A stretch of 64,000 bases of DNA, taken from contig CAVUUY010000013.1 of the NCBI GenBank assembly GCA_963744915.1, positions 186,001 through 250,000 of the forward strand. The letters are read 5' to 3'. Every line of letters starts with the position of its first letter. Positions within the stretch are counted from its first letter, which is position 1. Of the stretch, positions 42,818 through 53,175 are shown in pieces. Made by a program: the position numbers and the translations under genes. The stretch is from DATAFF01 sp963744915 (GTDB lineage Bacteria > Pseudomonadota > Alphaproteobacteria > Rhizobiales > Aestuariivirgaceae). The notes below the pieces were generated by a model that saw only the letters and a program-made list of their open reading frames with translations, was not told where the DNA came from and did no database searches.

Positions 42818-44522
42818 CCGGATCGTCCTCGTCCGTATAGCCGAGCGCCATCCACAGATCGCTGCCCCCCCATTGGCGCCGCGCGTAGGCGTTCAGCTGC
42901 CAGGAGACGCGCCGACTGTCTCCGGACTTATTCGGGTCGGCGAGGATGCCGTAGGTTTTTGTGTTCGTATCGAAGAGGACACCAGAGGTCTCGGTCTTGA
43001 CCTTGTCTTCGATGGCCATGAAACAACGCCGCCGATATTCGTCCAGCAAATGCTTGTCCTGCGTGCTGGCCTCTTCGTAGGCGCTGTCCCAGCTGCCTCC
43101 GGCGTACAGCTCCATTCGCAAGAGATCGTACGCCTTGGCCATTCTATTGGCCAATTCTACAATTGGGTCCTTCCGTTCGTTGTAGTCGGCGATTCCAATC
43201 TTTTCCAGCATCTTCCGGGCATGAAAACGACCCTTTTGGTCAATCTGGGGTGTCCAAGCCGGCAGGGTGGGCCGGATCCCTTTCAGATAATCGCTGAGCT
43301 CCGTCCATAGGGATTTATCGGGCGATTCCAGCTGGTTGCGCATGGATTCGAGCTGTCGGCGAGCCGCGCCGAGTTTCTCCTTGTGAATAGCAGTGAGGTT
43401 GTTACTTGCCAGAGTTTTATCGATCGCTTCGATGTCGGTCTTTAGCTGCTGCAAGTGGAGGTTCATTTCCCCTTCGACCTGATACGTGTCGAGCGCCGAC
43501 TCGGCATTGGTGACGCGGGACAGCCAATCCTCCATCTTTGCAGGCAGCTGCCAATGCTGCTCCAGCGACACGCTCGTCGCCGCGCACTTATAGGTCAAGT
43601 CTTCCAGAATTTTGCAATCCGGCGGCTTCCGGAACAGCTCCGCGAAAGCCTTGTCGCCAGCGTCAATCTCGAATTCGTCCTTCTTGCCCGCGATCTTTTG
43701 ATCATTGCTGATCGCTTTGAAACGACGATAGAGGTCTTTCTCGATGCGGAACGCCTGAGCTTTGGTCAGCGAACGCATGGCCTTTCCCGGCGAAGGCGCA
43801 TCTTCAGAGGGACGCTGGTACTCGTGCTCCTTGCCTTTTGAGCTTTTGCTCCAGTTCTCCTCGTTCGCGTATGGGTTGGCCTGGCCTCTGCGAAAATTGG
43901 CCGGGTTCATCCCGCGTGGCTGCCGCGGCGACACATGCGGGGTTTCGATAAGCTCGGCGGTCGGGAATTCGACAGGGTCGGACGGATCCACTGGCCGCAA
44001 TGCGGTGTCTGCCTCCTCCAGCTCCGTCAGGAGCTCCGGCGGCGCTTCGAGCAAAGGAGGCTTCACCCGTTGCCTTTGGAACCCTTCTAGAACCCGGAAG
44101 TCTTCAGTTATTTTTGTGTAGAAGAGGAGATTTCCCGTCGGTGCGGCGACGGCATCGACGAATTCGGCGACACTTTCCTCCACTGCAGCGAGCTGCTTGT
44201 CAAGGTCTGGTTGGTAGGGAGCATCCTTAACTTTCGCAGCCTGCATTGCGTCTACTTTGTCGAGCACCCGTTGGACATGCCATGATTTGAGAGGTTTGCC
44301 GTTTTGCTGCAAAAGCGGCTCGATTTCCTGGGCAATTTCCGGATACTCCCGCTTGAGAGCTTCGACGAACAGCCTTCTCGCAAAGTTTCCGGCTGATACG
44401 GGCCGGTGATTACTCCATTGCTTCTCATTATTGAGCTCAAAGCGCTTTTTTGCATCGTTGTAAACGACATAATCATTGGAATCGGCACTCGCCAGATTAC
44501 GAAAGTGGGCTATCCGCGTCAT
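42807..44522 (-). CDS. Large unknown protein; candidate secreted effector partnered with a CesT-type chaperone
   Basis: 571 aa, no recognised domain, signal peptide or membrane segment. The N-terminus (MTRIAHFRNLASADSNDYVV) is polar, as in type III secretion signals. Residues about 180-250 are Pro/Asn/Ser-rich and probably disordered; about 345-400 form a predicted coiled coil (MNLHLQQLKTDIEAIDKTLAS, KLGAARRQLESMRNQLES); the C-terminal 150 residues are mixed and Trp/Tyr-rich. Local GC is near 50%, far below neighbours. GGAGG lies before the ATG, 12 nt after the chaperone gene, so the two form one unit. The effector role is inferred from the chaperone; nothing is known of its action. Confidence 0.7.
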   Translation of the reverse strand: MTRIAHFRNLASADSNDYVVYNDAKKRFELNNEKQWSNHRPVSAGNFARRLFVEALKREYPEIAQEIEPLLQQNGKPLKSWHVQRVLDKVDAMQAAKVKDAPYQPDLDKQLAAVEESVAEFVDAVAAPTGNLLFYTKITEDFRVLEGFQRQRVKPPLLEAPPELLTELEEADTALRPVDPSDPVEFPTAELIETPHVSPRQPRGMNPANFRRGQANPYANEENWSKSSKGKEHEYQRPSEDAPSPGKAMRSLTKAQAFRIEKDLYRRFKAISNDQKIAGKKDEFEIDAGDKAFAELFRKPPDCKILEDLTYKCAATSVSLEQHWQLPAKMEDWLSRVTNAESALDTYQVEGEMNLHLQQLKTDIEAIDKTLASNNLTAIHKEKLGAARRQLESMRNQLESPDKSLWTELSDYLKGIRPTLPAWTPQIDQKGRFHARKMLEKIGIADYNERKDPIVELANRMAKAYDLLRMELYAGGSWDSAYEEASTQDKHLLDEYRRRCFMAIEDKVKTETSGVLFDTNTKTYGILADPNKSGDSRRVSWQLNAYARRQWGGSDLWMALGYTDEDDPVTN

Positions 44523-44534
44523 CTCTTCCTCCCC

Positions 44535-45005
44535 CTAACTTCTGATCACCGCGGCGCCATTTGCGTAATCCGCCGCGGCCTGTCCCTTGCCGTTGGTCCG
44601 CGCATGCCGCAACTCGTCGACGACCCGCTGCCAGGTCTCGATGCGCTCGACGAGGCGGCGGATCTCCTCTGTGAAATCGCCCGGCGTCAGCCCGCGCAAC
44701 GGAATCGTGTGCACGAACATCACGGCCCCCGCCACGTGATCGAGGCCGATGCCGCCGCCATTGGCCAGCGATGCCGCATAGCCTGCCTGCATCAGGCGAC
44801 CGAGATAATCGGGCGGCGGATGCGCCTCGACCCGGCCGATCGGCGCATAGATCAGGAAATCGCGGCGGTCATTGCGGAACTCAAGATTGAGGATGGTCTC
44901 GTCGAAGCTCAGGCAGCAATAGCCCTCGTCATCGAAGGCGAGGTCGGGAATGGCGACCGCGCGGCCGAGTTCGGCGAGAAGCATATGATGGTCGAGCACT
45001 GCCAT
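44535..45005 (-). CDS. CesT/Tir-type type III secretion chaperone
   Basis: 156 aa. The CesT pattern is clear: LLAELGRAVAIPDLAFDDEGYCCLSFDETILNLEFRNDRRDFLIYAPIGRV, then LGRLMQAGYAASLANGGGIGLDHVAGAVMFVHTIPLRGLTPGDFTEEIRRLVERIETWQ. Such small acidic dimers bind the N-terminal region of one effector, usually encoded next door, and deliver it to a type III secretion system. ATG at 45005 with AAGGG upstream; the start fits the first family helix. No secretion apparatus gene is in the window. A ribosome-linked YbjN-type relative is possible but the match to CesT is better. Confidence 0.82.
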   Translation of the reverse strand: MAVLDHHMLLAELGRAVAIPDLAFDDEGYCCLSFDETILNLEFRNDRRDFLIYAPIGRVEAHPPPDYLGRLMQAGYAASLANGGGIGLDHVAGAVMFVHTIPLRGLTPGDFTEEIRRLVERIETWQRVVDELRHARTNGKGQAAADYANGAAVIRS

Positions 45006-45101
45006 GGCGATCCCTTGAACGGCACAGGTCATCCGAACCGACAAGATCGGCCGTGCCGGCAATATCGCCGATGCTTAAGATGGGGGGTGTGCCGAACAGC
45101 A

Positions 45102-45374
45102 CTATTTTTTGGGTTTTTCGCTCATGGAAATCATTTTCAGATTTCGATCATAAACCATGTCATAAAGTTGATCGCCGCCGCAGCGCACATTCTTGACTTC
45201 GAAGGCGTCGTTCACCACCCGCGCTTCCGCAAAGGTGGTGCAACCCTGCGCCGTCAGCACGTCGACGATCTTGGCGCGCTCGGCCGGGGTCACCTGTCGC
45301 ACGCTCGATGTTTGCGCCGCCGCCGGGACCGCGACCGCTGCGAGAAGGGAGAAAATCACCACCGCCAAGCGCAT
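45102..45374 (-). CDS. Small exported protein of unknown function
   Basis: 90 aa. Signal peptide MRLAVVIFSLLAAVAVPAAAQ, then a mature part with VTPAERAKIVDVLTAQGCTTFAEARVVNDAFEVKNVRCGGDQLYDMVYDRNLKMISM, which resembles a single PepSY-like module with two cysteines that could form a disulfide. The ATG at 45374 has AAAGGA seven nt upstream. It lies upstream of the chaperone gene on the same strand, 96 bp away; I see no sign that they are functionally linked. Confidence 0.65.
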   Translation of the reverse strand: MRLAVVIFSLLAAVAVPAAAQTSSVRQVTPAERAKIVDVLTAQGCTTFAEARVVNDAFEVKNVRCGGDQLYDMVYDRNLKMISMSEKPKK

Positions 45375-45470
45375 GCCGCGTCCTTTCGGATAAAGCCCCA
45401 ACAGTGTCAACGCCCGAAGTCGCGTCAAAGTTTCGCCGCGCGCCGAAAGTTGTCGCGCCGGCTCATCGGG

Positions 45471-46169
45471 TCACCGCACCGGCGGCAGGACGAGCTCGCG
45501 GGCGCGGCACTGGCGTGCCTCGTTGGGTCCGCAATCGCTGAAGGCGCCGTCGCGGTCGAAGCAGATCCTGAGCTCCTGCAGCCGGCCGTGGTCGCGCCGG
45601 TTGCCGCAACTCACCGCCACCATGGCGGGTGCGAGCCCGGGATTGGCCGCGGCAAAATCGGCGACGAGATCGCTCGGCGCGGCGCTGATCGGATCCTGCG
45701 GCGAGCGGTAGCGCGCCGGGATCCGGACCATCGAAAAGAGGCGGCGGGCCAATGCGAAATAGGCCTGTTGATCAAGCCCCGAGCAGGTGCCGTGCTTCTT
45801 CCATTCACGGATGACGAGCTGCCGCGACGGCATGATGTCGAGCATGCGCCTGACGATATCCTCGGCAAGCCAGGAGGAGCCGGTGGCGCAGAATTCCGGC
45901 CAGCCCCGCTGCCATTGCGGCCACAGGCCGTGCAGCACGAAGCCATAGCGCCGGCCGCGACCGCATTGCTGGACATCGTCCTGCCCGGAATTGGAGCCGC
46001 AATAGGTCGGCGACCAGGACAGCGCCAGCGCGTAATAGTCGAACTGGCCAGGCTGTGGTCCCCGGGCCACGGCGCCGCCGGCGGCGCCGAGGGCGCAGGC
46101 GGCAATGGCGATGGCGCCGAGCCAGCGCCAGCGCCTCAGCCGCGGGGCGAGGATTTTGGCATCCGGCAT
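45471..46169 (-). CDS. Ribonuclease T2, exported
   Basis: 232 aa. Membrane-spanning or signal segment at about 15-35 (WLGAIAIAACALGAAGGAVA), then RNase T2 domain with CAS1 FVLHGLWPQ (His80) and CAS2 EWKKHGTCSG (Glu122, His126), plus several cysteines for disulfides. Cleaves RNA to 3'-phosphates, in the periplasm or outside. Start at 46169 overlaps the 3' end of the small cysteine-rich gene upstream by 34 bp. Confidence 0.9.
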   Translation of the reverse strand: MPDAKILAPRLRRWRWLGAIAIAACALGAAGGAVARGPQPGQFDYYALALSWSPTYCGSNSGQDDVQQCGRGRRYGFVLHGLWPQWQRGWPEFCATGSSWLAEDIVRRMLDIMPSRQLVIREWKKHGTCSGLDQQAYFALARRLFSMVRIPARYRSPQDPISAAPSDLVADFAAANPGLAPAMVAVSCGNRRDHGRLQELRICFDRDGAFSDCGPNEARQCRARELVLPPVR

Positions 46170-46390
46170 GCGGCGAGCAGGTTTTGGCGGGGCGCGCCGG
46201 GCGGCGGCGCGCGGGTCTGCGGGCAGCTGTCGGCAATGATTTTCCACGAGGTGTTGTTGAGGAACATCTCGCAGCGGGCGAGCTGGCCGCGAATGCACAC
46301 CACCGCGCCCAGATCGTAGCTCTGTCCACCACTGCGGCACTTGCATCCCGCATCGGCATTGGCGCCCATGGGCAAGCCGGCCGCCAGCAT
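46136..46390 (-). CDS. Small cysteine-rich secreted protein, probable non-canonical start
   Basis: 84 aa from the first ATG. The mature part DAGCKCRSGGQSYDLGAVVCIRGQLARCEMFLNNTSWKIIADSCP with six Cys looks like a conserved exported alphaproteobacterial protein. The first ATG gives only a truncated signal peptide. The same frame continues upstream without a stop and, from an ATA codon at 46417-46415, encodes WRLAVLVGMLAAGLPMGANA, a complete signal peptide, but without ATG, GTG or TTG. Either an AUA start is used, or the start codon has mutated, or the base call is wrong. Co-directional with the RNase T2 gene. Confidence 0.6.
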   Translation of the reverse strand: MLAAGLPMGANADAGCKCRSGGQSYDLGAVVCIRGQLARCEMFLNNTSWKIIADSCPQTRAPPPGAPRQNLLAACRMPKSSPRG

Positions 46391-46472
46391 GCCGACCAGG
46401 ACCGCAAGCCGCCATATGCCAGAACCTATCCCATTGTGTTGAAAGCCCGCTTGCGCCGAAAATGAATGGAAA

Positions 46473-46685
46473 TCAGACGAGTTGCAGCTCGACCGCCTGC
46501 GGCCCGCGCCCGCGCTTGTCGGGCTGGATCTCGTAGGACAGCTTCATCCCCTCGGTAAGGTCCGGCAGTCCGGAGCGCTGCACGGCGGTTATGTGCACGA
46601 AAATGTCCTTGCCGCCGCCCTCCGGCGAAATGAATCCATAGCCCTTGGCCTGATTGAAGAACTTGACAGTACCTCTCTGGCGCAT
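46473..46685 (-). CDS. cspA: Cold-shock domain protein
   Basis: 70 aa, one cold-shock domain: GTVKFFNQAKGYGFISPEGGGKDIFVHITAV, with RNP1 (KGYGFI) and RNP2 (DIFVHI). It binds single-stranded RNA/DNA and melts secondary structure. A 299-bp upstream gap on this strand is long enough for the extended 5' leader usual for csp mRNAs. Second of two csp genes 2 kb apart in this window. Confidence 0.95.
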   Translation of the reverse strand: MRQRGTVKFFNQAKGYGFISPEGGGKDIFVHITAVQRSGLPDLTEGMKLSYEIQPDKRGRGPQAVELQLV

Positions 46686-46984
46686 GGGAAAGTCACTCCC
46701 TCGTTCCCTTCACGTTTCGCTCCGGCCCGACGCGGGCAGCCGCCCGGAAGGGCCGGCGAAGCAAGCTCATGCGGCGGAAAGTCAAGCAATGGTGCGCCCT
46801 TATGCGCCGAAAGCAATCGTAACCGTTGGCACAAGCCTGGCCTGCGACGGCGCCGGACGGCGCTGCCGCATCAACCTTTATGATAGAGGGGGGGACGGCG
46901 GACAAGTGAAGTTTTCGTGCCGAGGATTGAAAGAATGGCCCCTCTTGGGTAATGCTAGCAGCGGGAATTCGGGAGAGAGCGCCC
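46686..46984. other. Gap between divergent cspA and DUF922 genes
   Basis: About 299 bp. It must hold the cspA promoter and leader (minus strand) and the DUF922 promoter (plus strand). A GGGGGGA run lies at about 46887-46893. I see no other gene, clear promoter match or repeat. Confidence 0.4.
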
Positions 46985-47650
46985 ATGCTGAGCCGCACTG
47001 TCGTCGGCTGGTTCGTTGCCAGCACGCTGGTTACCCTTGCAACCGCAGCGGAGCCGGCCTTGTCGAAGCCAGTCGTCAGGGTCCGCTATCAGTATTTCAC
47101 CGTGTCGGGGATGGACGCTTCGGCGCTTCACCAGTCGCTGGTCCAGAAGGGGCCGACGGTGAATGGCGACAAGGCCTATGCCGCGACCGAGGTGGCGGGC
47201 GGTCAGGACGGCTCGCTGGCTCCCGGGGCCTCCGGCTGCCGCATCGCCAATTATCGGATGAAGCTCGATTTCACCATGCGCCTGCCCAGGCTCAGGCCCG
47301 GCGTCACCCTGTCGCCGGGGCTGCGCAGCCGCTGGCAATCCTTCGAAGGCTTCGTCCGGCAGCATGAGGGTGTGCACCGCGAAATCTGGATCGGCTGTGC
47401 CACGAAGGTCGAGCAGGCGGTGCGCGCCATCAGCGCCAGGAGCTGCGAGGCAGCGCAGGCGATGGCCACCGGCATCCTCAATCAGATGTGGAAGGAATGC
47501 GCCAGGAAGCACGATGCCTTCGATGCGGCGCAGCGCCACCCGCTGATGCGCCAGCCCTTCATCATCGCCGCCAATACCAGGCCGCAGCCCTTGACCAATG
47601 GCGGCGCGCGAATCAGGGCGGCCAGAGCCGTCACGGCACGCAGCCGGTGA
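46985..47650 (+). CDS. DUF922 exported protein with HExxH motif
   Basis: 221 aa. Signal peptide (MLSRTVVGWFVASTLVTLATAA), then the DUF922 pattern RVRYQYFTVSGMDASALHQSLVQKGP and CRIANYRMKLDFTMRLPRL, and a zinc-protease-like HEGVH at 127-131 in FVRQHEGVHREIWIGCA. Predicted Zn-dependent periplasmic hydrolase; no activity has been established for the family to my knowledge. GGGAGAG before the ATG. It is followed 28 bp later by the MBL-fold gene. Confidence 0.85.
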   Translation: MLSRTVVGWFVASTLVTLATAAEPALSKPVVRVRYQYFTVSGMDASALHQSLVQKGPTVNGDKAYAATEVAGGQDGSLAPGASGCRIANYRMKLDFTMRLPRLRPGVTLSPGLRSRWQSFEGFVRQHEGVHREIWIGCATKVEQAVRAISARSCEAAQAMATGILNQMWKECARKHDAFDAAQRHPLMRQPFIIAANTRPQPLTNGGARIRAARAVTARSR

Positions 47651-47678
47651 TGCGCGCCACCGGGCAGGACGCGCCACC

Positions 47679-48332
47679 ATGACGACGAGCGAACCGACGC
47701 TGCCGCTCCAGGCAGCGATCCTGCCGGTCACGCCATTTCAGCAGAACTGTGCCCTGTTGTGGTCGCCGAAGACCATGCATGGCGTCGTCGTCGACCCCGG
47801 CGGCGATGTCGACGACATCCTGCGTGCGGTGAGCGAGATGGGGGTTACGCTCGACCGCATCCTCCTGACCCATGGCCATATCGATCATGCCGGCGGGGCG
47901 GCCGAGCTCGCCGAGCGCACCGGCGTCGAGATCGTCGGGCCGCATCGCGACGATGACTGGCTCCTCGCCCGCCTGCCGGAGAGCGGGGCGCAATATGGCA
48001 TTCCGGCCCGCCCGGTCGAACCGGACCGTTGGCTGGAGGAAGGCGACACCGTCGAGATCGGCGATCGCACCTTCGAGGTGCTGCATTGCCCTGGCCATAC
48101 GCCCGGCCATGTCGTCTTCGTCAATCGCGGCCTCAATTTCGGGCTGTTCGGCGATGTGCTGTTCCGCGGTTCGGTCGGCCGAACCGATCTGCCCCGCGGC
48201 AGCCATGAGGACCTGATCCACTCGATCAAGAGCAGGATCCTGCCGCTCGGCGATCAGTTCACCTTCCTGTGCGGCCATGGACCGGGCAGCACCGTCGGTG
48301 AAGAGCGCCTGACCAATCCCTTTCTCGCCTGA
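47679..48332 (+). CDS. MBL-fold hydrolase, glyoxalase II-like (YcbL type)
   Basis: 217 aa. Metallo-beta-lactamase fold with LLTHGHIDHAGGAAEL (His65, His67, Asp69, His70), HCPGHTPGHVVFV and FLCGHGPGSTVGEER for the second metal ligands. This short type resembles YcbL, a hydroxyacylglutathione hydrolase relative lacking the C-terminal helical domain. It probably acts on a thioester in the cytoplasm. A small TGCCG/CGGCA hairpin follows at about 48350 without a T tract. Confidence 0.88.
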   Translation: MTTSEPTLPLQAAILPVTPFQQNCALLWSPKTMHGVVVDPGGDVDDILRAVSEMGVTLDRILLTHGHIDHAGGAAELAERTGVEIVGPHRDDDWLLARLPESGAQYGIPARPVEPDRWLEEGDTVEIGDRTFEVLHCPGHTPGHVVFVNRGLNFGLFGDVLFRGSVGRTDLPRGSHEDLIHSIKSRILPLGDQFTFLCGHGPGSTVGEERLTNPFLA

Positions 48333-48384
48333 GGGGACGAGCCTGCCGCCTGCGGCACGTTCATTCGGCTGGCATGGAAATGCA

Positions 48385-48411
48385 AAACCGCCACCCGGCT
48401 GGCCAGGCGGC
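48385..48411 (-). terminator. Terminator of the second csp gene
   Basis: On the minus strand, CCGCC (48407-48411) pairs with GGCGG (48389-48393) around a GC-rich loop and is followed by TTTTGC, 46 nt after the csp stop. Confidence 0.55.
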
Positions 48412-48456
48412 GGCATCAAATCGGATCGGTTCGAGCTTCGATGAAGCCGTCGCGTC

Positions 48457-48672
48457 TCAGGCAAGCTTGATGTTGGTCGCCTGCTGACCGCGTCCGCGCC
48501 GATCATCCTCGACGTCGAAGAAGACCGTGGTCCCCTCGCGCACCTCGCGGATGCCCGACCGCTCGAGCGCCGTAATGTGGACGAAGATGTCCTTCGAACC
48601 ACCTTCGGGCGTGATGAAGCCATAGCCCTTGGTGGTGTTGAAGAACTTGATGGTGCCCTTCTGCTGCGCCAT
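48457..48672 (-). CDS. cspA: Cold-shock domain protein
   Basis: 71 aa. KGTIKFFNTTKGYGFITPEGGSKDIFVHITALERSGIREVREG with RNP1 and RNP2 intact; more divergent in the C-terminal part from the other csp here. Nucleic-acid chaperone in cold or stationary phase. GGAAAGGA lies upstream of the ATG, and a hairpin in the leader is listed separately. Confidence 0.95.
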   Translation of the reverse strand: MAQQKGTIKFFNTTKGYGFITPEGGSKDIFVHITALERSGIREVREGTTVFFDVEDDRRGRGQQATNIKLA

Positions 48673-49095
48673 GGAAGATGTCCTTTCCCGCTGGCCGCGT
48701 GTCGTGAATTTAGCCAGTCCGCAGATCCTGCACGCGCTCAGGACCTGCCGCGTCGAACGTCGGGAAAGGTACCGGGCTTCTTAAGGCCCGGGAGTTCTCA
48801 GCCGCATGTTCCGAAGCCATACCCCACCACGGGGCATGCCGGCACGTTGAGATATGCGACGGTCCGAGCCCCTTTGCAAGCGCCTCGTCATGCGGAACAG
48901 CCTTAAGTTTAGCTGGTTGCCGCTGCGATAGGAAAGTTGCAACTCCAGCGTGACGGAACTCTTTTCGCCGATTTCAATTTGACCTTAACCATCGCCTGCT
49001 TTCATGATGCGAGAAATTTCCTCAGCAACCACGAATGGTTGCCGAGATTTCGCCATGTCTGAGGTGTTCTTGGACGGGGAATAGGAGGGACGCCA
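48673..49095. other. Gap between divergent csp and L,D-transpeptidase genes
   Basis: 423 bp. On the csp side it contains a perfect CCGGGC/GCCCGG hairpin (48772-48777 with 48786-48791, 8-nt loop), in what is probably a long structured csp leader. On the other side TTGACC at about 48980 could be part of a promoter for the downstream gene. No further open frame that I can support. Confidence 0.45.
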
Positions 49096-49923
49096 ATGAC
49101 GACGCCGACGCGCCGCGACCTGTTGAATCGCCGCCGTCTGCTCCTGGCGGGTGCGGGGCTTCTGGCAGCGGGGGCGCTGCCGCGCGGTCTCCACGCCCAG
49201 AGTTTCGATCCGTCGGCCATCGGCCGCTGGCTCAATGGCGACCAATTTCCCGACTATCCGCCGGTTCCCGGCCACGGTACCGCGGTCGACCCGCGCTACA
49301 CCGGAACAACCCGGCCATTGCCGGGTCAGCCCACCGGTCCGCCGCCGCCCGGCATGGAGCCGGATTACCCGATTCCGCCCACCAACATGCGGATGATCCC
49401 ACCGCAATATCGTCGCCAGATCGTCGAATATCGCGGCAGCGAATGGCCCGGCACGATCATCATCGATTCCGACAACCGCCATCTCTACCACGTGATCGAG
49501 CAGGGGCTGGCGGTGCGCTATGGCGTCGGCGTCGGGCGCGATGGCTTCGAATGGTCCGGCCGCGCCAAGATCGGCCGCAAGTCGCGATGGCCGTGGTGGT
49601 TTCCGCCGAAGGAGATGGTCGAGCGCGACCCCAATGCCCGGCCGTGGGCCAATGGCATGCCGGGCGGTCCCGAGAACCCGCTGGGCGCCCGCGCCCTTTA
49701 TCTTTTCGACGACCACGACAAGGATACGCTGTTCCGCATCCACGGCACCAACCAGCCGATGTCGATCGGCAAGGCGATGTCGTCGGGCTGCATCCGGATG
49801 TTGAACCAGGATGTGGCGGAACTCTATCTGCGCTGCCCGATCGGCACCCGCGTCCTCGTCATGTCGCGCAAGGCGACCAACTTTCCGACCGCCGGCGTCG
49901 CCACCGACGACGGGATCAACTGA
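49096..49923 (+). CDS. L,D-transpeptidase with Tat signal (YkuD family)
   Basis: 275 aa. Twin-arginine signal TRRDLLNRRRLLLAGAG then a Pro-rich stretch and a YkuD domain: IVEYRGSEWPGTIIIDSDNRHLYHVIE, FRIHGTNQPMSIGKAMSSGCIRMLNQDVAELY with catalytic Cys232 and the HGT His. Cross-links or anchors lipoproteins to peptidoglycan in the periplasm; ErfK/YbiS-like. AGGGAGG lies 9 nt before the ATG. Convergent with uvrB nine bp away. Confidence 0.92.
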   Translation: MTTPTRRDLLNRRRLLLAGAGLLAAGALPRGLHAQSFDPSAIGRWLNGDQFPDYPPVPGHGTAVDPRYTGTTRPLPGQPTGPPPPGMEPDYPIPPTNMRMIPPQYRRQIVEYRGSEWPGTIIIDSDNRHLYHVIEQGLAVRYGVGVGRDGFEWSGRAKIGRKSRWPWWFPPKEMVERDPNARPWANGMPGGPENPLGARALYLFDDHDKDTLFRIHGTNQPMSIGKAMSSGCIRMLNQDVAELYLRCPIGTRVLVMSRKATNFPTAGVATDDGIN

Positions 49924-49932
49924 CCACGAAGC

Positions 49933-52302
<2,370 letters not shown>

Positions 52303-52645
52303 CGGGCGGGAATATAGGCGCTGACCGGCGGACTGTCAGGGGGGTCGGCACAGGCTCGGGCATGACCGAATCACTTTGGTAGAGCGGGAAGGTCAATCCT
52401 GAAATTGCCATGATGTTTCAGCGGATAAGTTTGGAAAACGGCAGGAATCCAGCTCATTTTTCTGCCACATCCACATGTATTTACCGCGTAATTGAGGATA
52501 TAATGCCACACAGGTGGCGTCAGGGGACGTCTCGGGGTGAAAAGCGTAACAAGGTAAGATCCTCGAGTGCTCAGGGGTGGGGTACCCACGGGCATGCCTT
52601 TTGCCAGCCATGGCAGTTGGAACAGCGGGAGTTCCAGGAGGAAAC
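52303..52645. other. Gap between divergent uvrB and DUF1097 genes
   Basis: 343 bp. The uvrB-proximal part has nothing I recognise. The rest holds the TATAAT box and the structured leader listed separately. There is no supportable gene. Confidence 0.5.
52499..52645 (+). promoter_or_regulatory. Promoter -10 box and structured leader of the DUF1097 gene
   Basis: A perfect TATAAT lies at 52499-52504; the -35 region (TGTATT at 52476-52481, 17-nt spacing) is weak. From about 52511 the leader is about 135 nt. It can form GTGGG/CCCAC, TGCCA/TGGCA and TGGAAC/GTTCCA hairpins, the last directly before the AGGAGG of the gene. This would fit a cis-regulatory RNA but matches no riboswitch class I can name. 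Confidence 0.45.
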
Positions 52646-53158
52646 ATGAATCTCATCACAGCACTTGCCATCGTGATCGGCGTCCTGGGTGGCGCCGCCA
52701 CTTGGCTTTACGTCGGTCCCATGGCCGCCTTCGGCCTGCAGATCTGGGCGACCTTCATTGCCTGGGCATGCTTCTATCATGTCGGCGGGGGCGAGGCCGG
52801 CCTCAAGAACACGATCGCGGCCAATATCTGGGGTGCGATCTGCGCCACGGTGGCGCTGGTCCTGATCGCCAGGTTCGGTGGCGGCGCGGTCGGCGCCGGC
52901 ATTTGGGTCGCGGTCACGGTGGCGGTCATGATCCTGGCGGCGCAGGTACCGATGCTGTCGGCAATACCGGCGGCGGTCTACGGCTATGCGGCGGTCGCGG
53001 CCTTTGGACTGCTGAAAGGCGGCGATGCCCTCGACTTCGGCCTCGGCACCGGACCGTTCACCACCGTCGTCGTGTCGATGGTGATCGGCGCGGTCCTGGG
53101 CTATGTGTCGCAGAAGATCGCCAATGCAATCACCGAAGGGGCTCGGGCGCGCGCCTGA
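52646..53158 (+). CDS. DUF1097 inner-membrane protein
   Basis: 170 aa with about five membrane helices: MNLITALAIVIGVLGGAATWLYVGPMAAFGLQIWATFIAWACFYHVGGGEAGLKNTIAANIWGAICATVAL, matching DUF1097 (YcdZ-like). Function unknown; permease or sensor roles have been guessed for the family. The ATG at 52646 has AGGAGG; a longer frame to 52577 is unlikely. A strong terminator follows the gene, so it is a single-gene unit. Confidence 0.85.
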   Translation: MNLITALAIVIGVLGGAATWLYVGPMAAFGLQIWATFIAWACFYHVGGGEAGLKNTIAANIWGAICATVALVLIARFGGGAVGAGIWVAVTVAVMILAAQVPMLSAIPAAVYGYAAVAAFGLLKGGDALDFGLGTGPFTTVVVSMVIGAVLGYVSQKIANAITEGARARA

Positions 53159-53175
53159 TTCTCTAAGGTTGCTGT

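Noticed and set aside
45006..45101. Search for a tts box or hrp box upstream of the chaperone gene
   Set aside because: I found no convincing match to either consensus. A GTGC/GCAC hairpin is present at about 45081-45094 but has no regulatory signature.
46473..48672. Two csp genes flanking the DUF922 and MBL genes, taken as a segmental duplication
   Set aside because: Only the csp genes resemble each other; the intervening genes are not duplicated, and multiple csp genes are usual.
52545..52557. 13-nt match (CGTAACAAGGTAA) to the 3' end of 16S rRNA
   Set aside because: No further similarity on either side, so not an rRNA fragment. Probably chance, although it lies within the DUF1097 leader.
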